Shown here one piece after another: positions 27,117 through 36,248 of a DNA stretch of 64,000 nucleotides. Source of the DNA: Sphingobacterium kitahiroshimense (lineage in GTDB: Bacteria; Bacteroidota; Bacteroidia; Sphingobacteriales; Sphingobacteriaceae); assembly GCF_025961315.1 (NCBI RefSeq), contig NZ_JAOQNK010000001.1, forward strand, positions 868,001 through 932,000. The letters run 5' to 3'. The notes below the pieces were generated by a model. That model was not told the DNA's origin and ran no database searches. It saw nothing but the letters and a program-made list of their open reading frames with translations. Made by a program: the position numbers and the translations under genes. Numbering within the stretch: position 1 is the first letter of the stretch; every line of letters starts with the position of its first letter.

Positions 27117-27902
27117 ATGGAAATAGAATATGTATTGGAAGAAAAAGGTGGACCAGTTCTAGCGTTAGCTATACATGATGGACATCAGATTGCCCCACAA
27201 CTATCACCTATCATGAGTCTTTCAGAATCCGAACGATTACGAGAGGAGGATCCTTACACGGGTATGCTGACAGATCTAGATACTAATCGGCTGATTATTA
27301 AAACCTCTAGATTCCAAGTAGACCTTAATAGACCTATTCAAGATTCCGTATATCTACGCCCTGATCAGGCATGGGGGCTTAATGTATGGAAGCAACCTCC
27401 TACTAAGACAATCTTAGCACAACTCAAACAATCTTATCATTATATTCAAAAAGTTCTTTCGGGCATGATTGAAAAAAGCATTCAGCAAAATGGGTATTTT
27501 ATCATTTATGATATCCATAGTTACAATGCTAAACGATCGGGTCCTGATGAAACAGTCGACACCTACGCAAATCCAGAGATAAATATTGGAACGATCAACA
27601 ATAAAGGTATTTGGAGGCCTTTGATCGACTCATTTGTAAAATACTTGAAAGAACACAATATAAATGAAAACCAGATCGACGTACGTGAGAACGTCAAATT
27701 TTCAGGTGGTTATCTTTCCAAATGGGTCACCAGTAAATATGGTCAGAAAGGATGTGTACTTTCTATTGAGTTTCGTAAAGACTTTATGAATGAATGGACA
27801 GGAACTCCTAATCTTGATCATATCGAGTCATTAAAAAAACTATTACGATCTTCTGTATCGTATATCAAAAACAGCTACCAAAGTCACTATGGATCAAAGT
27901 AA
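27117..27902 (+). CDS. N-formylglutamate amidohydrolase-like hydrolase
   Basis: 261-residue cytosolic protein of the N-formylglutamate amidohydrolase (FGase) superfamily. Seen: LALAIHDGHQIAP near residues 15-27, REEDPYTGMLTDLD, the R..VDLNR signature (SRFQVDLNRP) and YDIHSYN (DxHS). Together these give the His/Asp/Glu/Arg pocket expected for a zinc amide hydrolase acting on an N-acylated amino acid or small peptide. It opens a three-gene plus-strand operon and overlaps the DUF1704 gene by 14 bp. It lacks any histidine-utilisation neighbours, so the classical FGase role is unlikely. Substrate unknown. Confidence 0.85.
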   Translation: MEIEYVLEEKGGPVLALAIHDGHQIAPQLSPIMSLSESERLREEDPYTGMLTDLDTNRLIIKTSRFQVDLNRPIQDSVYLRPDQAWGLNVWKQPPTKTILAQLKQSYHYIQKVLSGMIEKSIQQNGYFIIYDIHSYNAKRSGPDETVDTYANPEINIGTINNKGIWRPLIDSFVKYLKEHNINENQIDVRENVKFSGGYLSKWVTSKYGQKGCVLSIEFRKDFMNEWTGTPNLDHIESLKKLLRSSVSYIKNSYQSHYGSK

Positions 27903-29727
27903 AGCGATTACGAAAGCAGTTACATCCATCATACAAAAAGAGCCCGTTCATATACAGTTTTCGAAAGATAGTAAACTTGTTCTCAAACGCATCATTCCGC
28001 TACTTTTGGTTTATCGGATCCCTGTAGAAGGCAAAGATCAGATGATTTCCACTTTGGTTAAATCGGAATCTTGTTCTTTAGTAGGCAAATCATCAGATCT
28101 GGATTTCAATGCGGTGATCACGCCAATAATAAGACAGCTTATAGATGAATTTGGTGCATGTCAATTGATCGAAATCTGGCAGGATAAAGAGATGGATACA
28201 GACGTCGCCATCCATATTTCACAGAAATCAGCACTTCCTATTGCTCAAAAATTTATCAAAGATTTAGAATCGGATGAACAGAATATGTTCTTGTCTACTG
28301 CTATAAAAAAAGAGACAAAGTCACCAAAAAATAGAGATACAACTCCCATTATCAATCCATTGGCAGAGGAATTTAAACAATTACTTTACATGGGTATTGC
28401 ACTGAAACCGCATTATAATGATGTCACGACTGGAAAGGTATATCCGCTCATTCTGCGCAATTATCGTGAAATATTTACAAAAAGTTTACGCAAGAGTTTT
28501 CTTGAATTTATCAGACTATATACATCATTAAAGGTATCACAGTTCAGGATGCTCAAGACAACTGAACTGCAACCCCTTATTATGGAAATCGATCAGAATT
28601 TAGCTTCTGAAAGTCAGAAATTCGACTTTTTGCTCTTAGTCAGTCCTTTAAATACCCGTGAAGCATGGTTACAATTTAAGAAAGATAAATTTTTAAAATC
28701 GCCAAAATTTAGATATAGACCCATGCCAATAGATCCGGAGCTGGTGAAACGCAATCTTTATAATCTACGTATTGAAGATATTGATGATCCGACTATCGCT
28801 TATCTTTTTAGGGATAAACGTAAGGAACTTGATGCTATGATGACCATGCTGATTGATCGTGGCAATGAAGGCTTTATGCACGGCAGCCTCCAAGTATTCG
28901 GAAATGTCAATGACAATTTACTGGAAACCGCAAAGGCTATACTACTGGTATACGAACAACACAGCAAGAAGCCGGTGCCTCCAAAAAAAATGATCAATGC
29001 AACCGAATTCGCCAAATTGGCAAAGGAAGAGCTTCATTATCTCAGACAACAATTTCCTTCACTGGAGACCGGCGTCCGGATCCGCGAAGATATCACAGGC
29101 ATCATGGTCAACCGAGGTGTATTGAACATCAGCAAATATTATGAGGTTGAAGCGAGCAGGGCCATTGCCCTCATACAGCATGAAGTAGGTACCCACATTG
29201 TTACCTATTTCAATGGCAAGTCTCAGCCATTTAAACTGTTCAGCCTGGGTGTACCCGGTTATGAGCAATTGCAGGAAGGACTTGCTGTATTCTCCGAATA
29301 CATGGTCAACGAGCTTAGCGGAGACCGTCTAAGGATTATAGCTGCACGTGTAGTGGCAGTACACCATATGCTAGCAGGGCATAATTTCAGCGATACCTTC
29401 TTCTTATTGGTAGATCATTATCATTTCACAGAAGAAATAGCCTTTCATATCTGCACCAGAGTATACCGCGGTGGTGGCTTAACAAAAGATGCTCTCTATC
29501 TAAAAGGCCTCATGAGCATCATTACCTATATCCGTGAGGGAAGAGAGCTCTCTCCTTTGCTCATTGGTAAAATCCGGGAAGACTATATCCCCATTGTTGA
29601 AGAATTAACACAAAGAGGATTATTAAACAATCCGATCCTAAAACCACGCTACCTGGCAGAACCTTATTTACAGAACTTAGAAAAAATCAAATCAGGAGAC
29701 AATATTTTCAACCTTTCAAATCATTAA
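27889..29727 (+). CDS. DUF1704 / QEGLA-motif metallopeptidase, MATCAP-like
   Basis: 612-residue protein with the zinc-site motif HEVGTH (residues 431-436; HExxxH form) and the name-giving QEGLA motif at 462-466, whose Glu463 probably supplies a further ligand. This pair defines DUF1704, labelled in bacteria as flavohemoglobin expression-modulating QEGLA protein. Vertebrate DUF1704 proteins (MATCAP/TMCP) are carboxypeptidases removing the C-terminal tyrosine of alpha-tubulin. The N-terminal ~170 residues form a separate domain, joined by a polar linker near residues 140-155. No signal peptide. It overlaps the FGase-like gene and lies 14 bp before the ATP-grasp gene. Peptidase activity is inferred; the substrate is unknown. 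Confidence 0.9.
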   Translation: MDQSKAITKAVTSIIQKEPVHIQFSKDSKLVLKRIIPLLLVYRIPVEGKDQMISTLVKSESCSLVGKSSDLDFNAVITPIIRQLIDEFGACQLIEIWQDKEMDTDVAIHISQKSALPIAQKFIKDLESDEQNMFLSTAIKKETKSPKNRDTTPIINPLAEEFKQLLYMGIALKPHYNDVTTGKVYPLILRNYREIFTKSLRKSFLEFIRLYTSLKVSQFRMLKTTELQPLIMEIDQNLASESQKFDFLLLVSPLNTREAWLQFKKDKFLKSPKFRYRPMPIDPELVKRNLYNLRIEDIDDPTIAYLFRDKRKELDAMMTMLIDRGNEGFMHGSLQVFGNVNDNLLETAKAILLVYEQHSKKPVPPKKMINATEFAKLAKEELHYLRQQFPSLETGVRIREDITGIMVNRGVLNISKYYEVEASRAIALIQHEVGTHIVTYFNGKSQPFKLFSLGVPGYEQLQEGLAVFSEYMVNELSGDRLRIIAARVVAVHHMLAGHNFSDTFFLLVDHYHFTEEIAFHICTRVYRGGGLTKDALYLKGLMSIITYIREGRELSPLLIGKIREDYIPIVEELTQRGLLNNPILKPRYLAEPYLQNLEKIKSGDNIFNLSNH

Positions 29728-29741
29728 AAGCACTTTCCTAT

Positions 29742-30740
29742 ATGAAAATCGCATTCATCATCAATCAGACACACAAAGAAAAGGCCAGTTTCACAACAAC
29801 ATTGTTAGCCTACAAAGCGCTCCTACGTGGCCACTCCGTCTATTACATCGGTCTTGCTGATTTTGTTTACCTGGATCAGGATAAAATAGCCGCTCATGCC
29901 CGTGCAGTACATCAGATCGATGGTATAGCAGATACCGATCAATTGATTGATAAATTACGGTCTACCGCCAAGGAAAAAATATCGTTACGGGAGCTAGATA
30001 TTATTTGGCTGCGATTTGACCCCGTTCTTGACATGATCAATAGGCCTTGGGCAGCATCTATGGGATTACAGTTTGCTCAGCTCGCACAAAATCTTGGTGT
30101 ACGCGTACTTAATAATCCACGCGCTCTCGTTGATGCGGAAAATAAACTTTACCTCGAAAACTTTCCCGAAGAAATCCGTCCCAACACGATCGTGACGCGA
30201 AATTACGATGACGTGAAGCAGTTTTTTGAAGAGCAAAACAATAAAATTATCCTGAAACCTTTAAAGGGTTCGGGGGGAAAAAATGTCTTTCTAGTCAATG
30301 AGCAGGAAAGTAAAAACCTCAAACAGATTGTTGAGGTGATCTGTCGCGACGGTTATTTAATCGCTCAGGAATATTTGCCCGATGCACAATATGGCGATAT
30401 CCGTTTTTTCCTACTCAATGGGAAACCCCTGCTCGTTAATGGAAAATACGCTAGTGTGCACAGAGTACAATCAGCGGGAGAATTGAGGAGCAATATCCAC
30501 CAGGGAGCCAAAGCCCAAGTTGCTGAGATCAGTCCCGCGCTACTGCAAATGGTACAGAAAGTGGCCGACAAACTGATGCAGGACGGGATGTATTTCGTAG
30601 GATTGGATATTATCGGTGACAAAATAATGGAAATCAACGTTTTTAGTCCTGGCGCACTGCTACAGGCATCAGAACTTAATGGTGAAGATTATGCTACTGC
30701 TATCATCAAGGATCTGGAAGAAACAACAATCAAAAAATAA
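29742..30740 (+). CDS. ATP-grasp ligase, glutathione synthetase (GshB)-like
   Basis: 332-residue ATP-grasp carboxylate-amine ligase. The N-terminal pre-ATP-grasp domain has DIIWLRFDPVLDM and LNNPRALVDAENKLYL. The ATP-binding part has IILKPLKGSGGKNVFLV, QEYLPDAQYGDIRFFLLNGKPL and the metal-binding GLDIIGDKIMEINVFSPG, very like GshB (EINVTSP). No gamma-glutamylcysteine synthetase gene is in the window. Its partners are an amidohydrolase and a DUF1704 peptidase, so it may ligate an amino acid to a peptide or protein end instead of making glutathione. Third and last gene of the operon; a strong terminator follows. Confidence 0.88.
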   Translation: MKIAFIINQTHKEKASFTTTLLAYKALLRGHSVYYIGLADFVYLDQDKIAAHARAVHQIDGIADTDQLIDKLRSTAKEKISLRELDIIWLRFDPVLDMINRPWAASMGLQFAQLAQNLGVRVLNNPRALVDAENKLYLENFPEEIRPNTIVTRNYDDVKQFFEEQNNKIILKPLKGSGGKNVFLVNEQESKNLKQIVEVICRDGYLIAQEYLPDAQYGDIRFFLLNGKPLLVNGKYASVHRVQSAGELRSNIHQGAKAQVAEISPALLQMVQKVADKLMQDGMYFVGLDIIGDKIMEINVFSPGALLQASELNGEDYATAIIKDLEETTIKK

Positions 30741-30762
30741 GGTAGCACAGCATTCCTATTGA

Positions 30763-30794
30763 AACAAGGCATCACACGTGATGCCTTGTTTTTT
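30763..30794 (+). terminator. Rho-independent terminator of the amidohydrolase/DUF1704/ATP-grasp operon
   Basis: Perfect 13-bp stem AACAAGGCATCAC/GTGATGCCTTGTT around a tight AC centre, followed by a T run. It begins 23 bp after the ATP-grasp stop and separates the operon from the WYL regulator. Confidence 0.92.
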
Positions 30795-30908
30795 CAATAG
30801 GATGTGTACCAAAAGGTTCGAATAAATTTATCCCTTTCAATCGTTGTCTTCAAAAATTATTCTATATCTTAAACCCATATTTAATAGCATTCAGAAGAAA
30901 ACATCACA

Positions 30909-31868
30909 GTGGAACAGCTCAATCGATTTGATCGCATACTAGCAATATTAATTCAACTTCAATCCAAAAAAACGGTCAAAGCACAAGAACTAGCAAGCCG
31001 TTTTGAAGTCAGTTTACGGACCATCTACCGTGACGTTAGAAGCCTGACTGCGGCAGGCATTCCAATCATTGGTGAAGCAGGATTAGGTTACGAACTGGTT
31101 GAGGGTTATAAGATTCCTCCAATGATGTTCACAAAAGCAGAAATCACGAGTTTTGTAGCCGCTGAGAAGCTGGTGTTTAAATTTATCGATAAGGAAATGA
31201 AAGATCATTTCTCTTCGGCCATCTATAAGCTGAAGGCGATTATACGGAGTTCCGATAAGGATTGGATGGAAACTATTGATAAACATGTAGTCATGAAATC
31301 TATTTCGCATAATCAGCTGAGCTCAGCACTCCCCAATACTTTGACGACTCTATTTCAATGCATCGCCCAGAAAAATGTATTGGAAATTAGCTATCAGGCT
31401 ACCTATCAGCAAGAACCTAGCGTACGTGACATAGAACCGATCGGTGTGTTTCATGAAAGTAATTATTGGTACATCTATGCTTTCTGTTTGGTAAGAAACG
31501 ATTATAGACAGTTCCGTACAGATCGCATCTCTAACATTAGAATATTGGATCAATTACAATTTAAACAACATCCTGATCTTGAACAATATCTCGCAGAACG
31601 AGAAAAGGAAGCCAATTTTACGCGCGTAGTACTTCATGTCGATCCACAATTTGCGCATTATCTACATTGGGAACGTAAATATTTTGGTTTTAAAAAAGAA
31701 AGCCTGAATGATGGTATGGTCGAAATGGTATTTGATGTCAAAAATGCTGACATGGGATTCGCACGCTGGTATATGATGTTCGGTGACCGTGCAGACATTA
31801 TTAGCCCCCAATCTTTAAAAGACACGGTAAGGTCCTTACTGAAATCTCAGGCAGAACGACTGGCATAA
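30909..31868 (+). CDS. YafY-type HTH regulator with WYL domain
   Basis: 319-residue transcription factor: N-terminal winged HTH (~1-60; RFDRILAILIQLQSKKTVKAQELASRFEVSLRTIYRDVRSL) and a WYL ligand-binding domain (~145-225; EPIGVFHESNYWYIYAFC, FRTDRI), then the WCX extension. The reading frame begins with GTG at 30909; no ATG fits, because the HTH begins within ten residues. WYL proteins sense small ligands or nucleic acid. It is convergent with a DinB-like gene, a frequent partner of YafY regulators, but no target can be named. Confidence 0.93.
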   Translation: MEQLNRFDRILAILIQLQSKKTVKAQELASRFEVSLRTIYRDVRSLTAAGIPIIGEAGLGYELVEGYKIPPMMFTKAEITSFVAAEKLVFKFIDKEMKDHFSSAIYKLKAIIRSSDKDWMETIDKHVVMKSISHNQLSSALPNTLTTLFQCIAQKNVLEISYQATYQQEPSVRDIEPIGVFHESNYWYIYAFCLVRNDYRQFRTDRISNIRILDQLQFKQHPDLEQYLAEREKEANFTRVVLHVDPQFAHYLHWERKYFGFKKESLNDGMVEMVFDVKNADMGFARWYMMFGDRADIISPQSLKDTVRSLLKSQAERLA

Positions 31869-31903
31869 AAAAACCTCCAGAGAGCAGCTTGCTCCTTGGA
31901 GGT
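31867..31903 (-). terminator. Rho-independent terminator between convergent genes
   Basis: Stem ACCTCCA...TGGAGGT extended by GAGCA/TGCTC across one mismatch, with a T7 tract on the minus strand overlapping the stop of the WYL regulator. It terminates the DinB-like transcript and may also work on the plus strand. Confidence 0.85.
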
Positions 31904-31920
31904 CGTAAGTTTTAGCGGTA

Positions 31921-32391
31921 TTAACGCTCCCAAAAGAATGGCGGCTCAATCCCCAAACTTCTCAGATAAACATATCCTTGCGCTCGGTGATGAATCTCAT
32001 TATCGATAAAATATAAAATATTTTCAATGACAGGAAACTCATATTGACCGAACAAATTAAATGTCTCGTGAAAATTTTCTTCTTTAAGTTGCGCCCATAA
32101 GTGCTTAAGCTCTTCCGTATGCTGATCCCACACTTCTAAAATGGCGGCCTTGCTTGTATACTTATTTGCTTCAGCATATGCTTCCACCTGTCTATTGACT
32201 ATACCCGTTAAACCGGGAACAGCAATCGATATCAGTTCATTTGCCAATTCACCAAATGTACGCATACCAGGCACAGCATAAGTGAAAAGCTCTGCTTCAG
32301 GAAACTTCTCGATCGTTCTTCTAGTCAGGTTTCTATGACCTAACCAATGTTTCAATAATTCTTCTTTGGTAATAACTGCTACTGTATTCAT
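31921..32391 (-). CDS. DinB-like (YfiT superfamily) four-helix protein
   Basis: 156-residue protein with the DinB/DNA-damage-inducible four-helix bundle pattern. Candidate metal-binding His residues lie in helix 1 (LKHWLGHRNLTRR) and in the C-terminal motif NEIHHRAQGYVYLRSLGIEPP, the best conserved DinB segment. Members are often metal-dependent thiol transferases or of unknown function. It is convergent with the YafY/WYL regulator. Monocistronic by spacing. Confidence 0.88.
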   Translation of the reverse strand: MNTVAVITKEELLKHWLGHRNLTRRTIEKFPEAELFTYAVPGMRTFGELANELISIAVPGLTGIVNRQVEAYAEANKYTSKAAILEVWDQHTEELKHLWAQLKEENFHETFNLFGQYEFPVIENILYFIDNEIHHRAQGYVYLRSLGIEPPFFWER

Positions 32392-32461
32392 ATCGCTTTA
32401 TTTTTAATTGATAAATCAAAATTACAAGCAATAGTGACAGCCTATTGTCAGCAGTAAAAAA

Positions 32462-34000
32462 TTATTTTGGCATTACTTTATAAGTCGGATCATTTTCAGA
32501 AGCCTCAATCTCTACCGGACTGTTTGCTTTCCTCATGATGGCTTTACAATCGGCACTCAAATGGCGTAAGCGAAGTGTTTTAGATTGACTTTTGTATTTG
32601 TATCCAAGTTTATTAACGGCATCTATAGCGCTCATATCTGTAATCTTACTTTCCTTAAAATCAACGATTACAAGATCAGGGTCTTCATTGACTTCAAATT
32701 TCTCTAAAAATCCAGCTACTGACCCAAAAAATAGCGGACCATAAATTTCATACACCTTATTTCCGGCTTCATCAATCGTTTTTCGCGCTCGAATACGTTT
32801 TGCATTATCCCAAGCAAATACAAGTGCCGAAATTACCACACCGACCAGTACAGCTAAAGCCAAGTTGTGCAACACAATCGTAATTAGTGCGACAAGCATA
32901 CCGACGATTACATCAGACTTCGGCATCTTAGTGATAATACGGAAAGAAATCCATTGAAAAGTTCCTATAGCCACCACCATCATTACCCCCACTAAAGCAG
33001 CCATCGGTATCTGTTCAATAAAAGGAGAAGCAATCAGGATGATCGTCAATATTGTGAGGGCACCGATAATACCGGAAAGTCGTGAACGGGACCCTGCATT
33101 AATATTAACTAGCGTTTGTGCCACCATAGCACAGCCTCCCATCCCTCCAAAAAATCCATTTACCAGATTCGCCGTTCCCTGCGCCATAGCTTCTTTATTA
33201 GCGTTTCCTTTCGTATTTGTCAGTTCATCGACCATTGATAGGGTCAAAAGCGACTCAATCATCCCCACAGAGCCCATAACCAGCGCAAATGGAAAGATAA
33301 TAGTTAGTGTCTCCCAAGTAAAGGGTACAGAAGGAATATGAAATGCCGGTAAGTTTCCTTTAACAGAAGCGATATAGCCCACTGTTTTGGTATCGATCTT
33401 AAAAATATACACGAGTAAGAAGGTGGCCAATATGGCTACTAATGATGCTGGAATCGCTTTAGAAATCTTAGGGAATAGATAGACCACTAATGCTGCAAAT
33501 AAAGTAAGCCCTAACATAATATAGGCTGAAGCACCCGATAACCAATGTGTTACTCCTGAAGAATCTACAATCTTAAACTGCTCGACCTGAGACATAAAGA
33601 TAATTACAGCTAAACCATTAAGAAAGCCATACATCACGGGTTGCGGAATCAGTCGGACGAACTTCCCAAATTTGAAAGCTCCTACCATAAACTGCAAAAT
33701 ACCTGCCAGTACAACAGTAGCAAACAAATATTCAACACCATGCATGCTGATCAACGCGATGAGTGTGACGACAGTTGCTCCTGCACCGCCAGAAATCATT
33801 CCCGGTCTCCCACCCAAAATAGCCGTGACCAAGCCCATTATAAACGCGGCATAGAGACCCGTCAAAGGAGAAAGACCAGCTAGTATAGCAAATGACAATG
33901 ATTCTGGAATCATGGTCATCGCCACAGTCAATCCTGCCAAAATCTCTACTCTATAGTTTATTTTACCATGTGGATTTAAATATCGAAGTATTGCGCTCAT
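32462..34000 (-). CDS. SulP-family inorganic anion transporter with STAS domain
   Basis: SLC26/SulP permease, 512 residues from Met at 34000. About 10-12 transmembrane helices include the signature MTMIPESLSFAILAGLSPLTGLYAAF and GGCAMVAQTLVNINAGSRSR. A C-terminal STAS domain covers ~400-510 (DPDLVIVDFKESKITDMSAIDAVNKLGYKY). The open frame has a Met six codons earlier at 34018, but a terminator hairpin spans 34018-34053, so the internal Met is preferred. Substrate is probably sulfate, bicarbonate or another anion; the sequence does not decide. Confidence 0.92.
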   Translation of the reverse strand: MSAILRYLNPHGKINYRVEILAGLTVAMTMIPESLSFAILAGLSPLTGLYAAFIMGLVTAILGGRPGMISGGAGATVVTLIALISMHGVEYLFATVVLAGILQFMVGAFKFGKFVRLIPQPVMYGFLNGLAVIIFMSQVEQFKIVDSSGVTHWLSGASAYIMLGLTLFAALVVYLFPKISKAIPASLVAILATFLLVYIFKIDTKTVGYIASVKGNLPAFHIPSVPFTWETLTIIFPFALVMGSVGMIESLLTLSMVDELTNTKGNANKEAMAQGTANLVNGFFGGMGGCAMVAQTLVNINAGSRSRLSGIIGALTILTIILIASPFIEQIPMAALVGVMMVVAIGTFQWISFRIITKMPKSDVIVGMLVALITIVLHNLALAVLVGVVISALVFAWDNAKRIRARKTIDEAGNKVYEIYGPLFFGSVAGFLEKFEVNEDPDLVIVDFKESKITDMSAIDAVNKLGYKYKSQSKTLRLRHLSADCKAIMRKANSPVEIEASENDPTYKVMPK

Positions 34001-34017
34001 TGAACTTATTTTTTGCA

Positions 34018-34053
34018 AAAATACACAAGCATCCGCAGATCCTTGTGTATTTT
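34018..34053 (-). terminator. Rho-independent terminator after the phosphodiesterase gene
   Basis: Perfect 12-bp stem AAAATACACAAG/CTTGTGTATTTT with a 12-nt loop and continuing T run on the minus strand. It lies 107 bp past the stop of the glycerophosphodiester phosphodiesterase gene and touches the 5' edge of the SulP gene, marking the end of the phosphate-ester Sus operon. Confidence 0.8.
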
Positions 34054-34159
34054 ATATTCTTTTTCATTAGCATTGAAACTGCAACAAGAGCATGATGCAT
34101 TTGAATCAAAAAATAGTAGCGCAAATGATTAGCTGTTAAATCGCATCCTACGAAAATCT

Positions 34160-35020
34160 TTACTGACGATGCATTCCCGAAAGCATATTTTTCCAGAGAG
34201 ATGGATTATCCGTCTGTATAATCCTAACATAAGGGTATTTTTTCAGGAAGATCTCGTAAACAGTACTTCCTTCACGAAGAGCTTTTTCATCTATATCGCC
34301 CAACGTATTCATCCACAAAATAACACCCTGATCTTTAAGCTTTACTAATTCATTATAATTATCGAAAGACTCATCAATATGAATAATGGAAGTCCGTTTG
34401 GATTTTAGTATCTCATGCAGATCCTTCATACTCCGTGCACGAGGAAAAAGAGTGATACGAGGATTGAGCTTATAAAACTTTTCGATAAGTCGGTGATCGT
34501 ATAAAAAGAACAGAACTTCATCTTCCATATTTTCTGCAGCAATCAATTCAAAAGTTTTTGCCACATACTTTTCGTTTTCTTCCTTAAAATCTATATCCAA
34601 TATAATTTTACCTCTACATAAGCGTAGTACTTCCTTAAGCGTTGGAATATGACAGTTAGAGGCAGCACCTGCTGGAGTATCCCGTAAATACAAGGTTTGT
34701 ATTTCAGCATAGGTCAGCTGACTCACTTTTCCTTTACCTGTTGTTGTGCGATCTACCGTTGCATCATGCATCAAGATCAACACACCATCTTTGGTACTGC
34801 GAATATCGATTTCAACAACAGAAACTCCTAACCTGATCGCCTCCAAAATGGAGGCGATTGAATTCTCAGGAAATTCCTTATGTGCCCCACGGTGAGCAGC
34901 AATATGCTGTTCTTTTTCCGACAGTTTGGCTAGCAAACGATCAGATTGACCATAAGCAACTGAAAACAAAATACTTGAAACGATTAACAGAACTCGAAAA
35001 ATAGTTAATACATGTATCAT
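34160..35020 (-). CDS. Secreted glycerophosphodiester phosphodiesterase family protein
   Basis: 286-residue enzyme with a signal peptide (residues 1-24, ending SVAYGQ). The GDPD TIM barrel shows AAHRGAHKEFPENS (catalytic HRG), VVEIDIRSTKDGVLILMHD (metal-binding ExD and the second catalytic His) and DRTTTGKG. The late ITLFPRA and GVILWMNT segments also fit. It would split glycerophosphodiesters into glycerol-3-phosphate and an alcohol in the periplasm or at the surface. It starts 1 bp after the phosphoesterase gene, so it is co-translated with it and belongs to the SusCD locus encoded upstream. Confidence 0.93.
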   Translation of the reverse strand: MIHVLTIFRVLLIVSSILFSVAYGQSDRLLAKLSEKEQHIAAHRGAHKEFPENSIASILEAIRLGVSVVEIDIRSTKDGVLILMHDATVDRTTTGKGKVSQLTYAEIQTLYLRDTPAGAASNCHIPTLKEVLRLCRGKIILDIDFKEENEKYVAKTFELIAAENMEDEVLFFLYDHRLIEKFYKLNPRITLFPRARSMKDLHEILKSKRTSIIHIDESFDNYNELVKLKDQGVILWMNTLGDIDEKALREGSTVYEIFLKKYPYVRIIQTDNPSLWKNMLSGMHRQ

Positions 35021-35021
35021 G

Positions 35022-36218
35022 TTATTTGTGAGTTAGTTCAAATGAGTCAAATAATTGTCCATTCAATTTATAACTTGAAAAGATAAGTTTACTGTCCGTA
35101 ACCCGAATAACTTGGTAGAGCTGCGTCTGCGCACCTGACACTTCCATCCAACGTTCCGAATCGGAACCATACATCTTTGGTCCTGCTACAGAAAGGAGAT
35201 ATACCGGACGAACTTTACCAGCTGTTCCTCGTGCATAGGTATGATCATGTCCCTGCAAAACCAAGTCTACGCCATATTTTTCAAAAATAGGTCTAAAACG
35301 TTCTCGAAGAATGGTATTGTCTCTATTCTTTGCAGTTGAATAAACCGGATGGTGCATCACCACAATATTCCATTTGGCTTTTGAAGATGCCAAAACCTCT
35401 GTTAACCATTGTTCCTGTTTTTTAGCAGCAATAGAATCCAGCATGATCAATTGCGAATTTAAAGAGATCATGCGCACATCTTGATAATCTAAATAATAGA
35501 CCGCATCTTGCATTCCCTTTGGTCCATTTTTAGGAAGATTAAAATGCTTTTTCCAATGCGGATCTAAGACCAGCTGCTCCATAGAGTCTCTGCGGTATTC
35601 GTGATTGCCTGGTGTGGGTACAGCAGGTATCATCTGATGGATAAATCCAGCTCCTTCATGCCATTCCCCCCATTCGCTATCGTTGTTTGAACGGTTTATC
35701 AAATCGCCAGCATGGACAATAAAACGTGCATTAGGCTCCTGTTGAAAAGCTTTTCTAATAGATCGGGACCATTTCGAGCGTAAATCATTCTGCGCATCGC
35801 CCAGGTAAATAAATGAAAAATCACCCTTTACATCAGCCGTACGAAACTGATTCCACGCACTCCAATTCTTACCATCCCCTACGCGATAGGTGTAGATTGT
35901 ACCAGGCTTTAGGCCTTGAAACGAAACCTGTCCATAGTTATCCGCAGTCTGACCTTCAATTTTCAATGGACTCGTTACACCTAATACTGTCTGTGCAGAT
36001 TTCTCTAGATCAGGGCTGCTCTGCTCCTCTACAACCTGCCCCACAGCTTTAGTCGCATAACCATTTATCCGCCAACTTACAGATTGTGTCGTTGATGGTT
36101 GATCTGACCAAGTCAACGTGATACGATCAGGATATAGGCCTCGATCGCTCGGTTGTGCTGTTCCTGTATATAGGGCACAGCACAGACTCAAGGATAAAAT
36201 TAAATTCTTTAAAATCAT
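35022..36218 (-). CDS. Secreted purple-acid-phosphatase-like metallophosphoesterase
   Basis: 398 residues from Met at 36218 (signal MILKNLILSLSLCCALYTGTAQ; a Met at 36242 would add eight residues). An N-terminal fibronectin-type domain (~25-130; PDRITLTWSDQPSTTQSVSWR) precedes the metallophosphoesterase with FIYLGDAQND, VHAGDLINR, PTPGNHEYR, VVMHHPVYS and LQGHDHTYARG. This is the purple acid phosphatase layout. It likely hydrolyses phosphomonoesters or diesters outside the cytoplasm. It lies between susD and the GDPD gene with short gaps, suggesting stepwise processing of a phosphate ester. Confidence 0.92.
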   Translation of the reverse strand: MILKNLILSLSLCCALYTGTAQPSDRGLYPDRITLTWSDQPSTTQSVSWRINGYATKAVGQVVEEQSSPDLEKSAQTVLGVTSPLKIEGQTADNYGQVSFQGLKPGTIYTYRVGDGKNWSAWNQFRTADVKGDFSFIYLGDAQNDLRSKWSRSIRKAFQQEPNARFIVHAGDLINRSNNDSEWGEWHEGAGFIHQMIPAVPTPGNHEYRRDSMEQLVLDPHWKKHFNLPKNGPKGMQDAVYYLDYQDVRMISLNSQLIMLDSIAAKKQEQWLTEVLASSKAKWNIVVMHHPVYSTAKNRDNTILRERFRPIFEKYGVDLVLQGHDHTYARGTAGKVRPVYLLSVAGPKMYGSDSERWMEVSGAQTQLYQVIRVTDSKLIFSSYKLNGQLFDSFELTHK

Positions 36219-36248
36219 TTCATCAATATTAATGGTGTACATATAAAA

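Noticed and set aside
29742..30740. Assignment as a true glutathione synthetase
   Set aside because: The motifs are GshB-like but no gshA is near and the partners are a peptidase and an amidohydrolase, so the substrate is left open.
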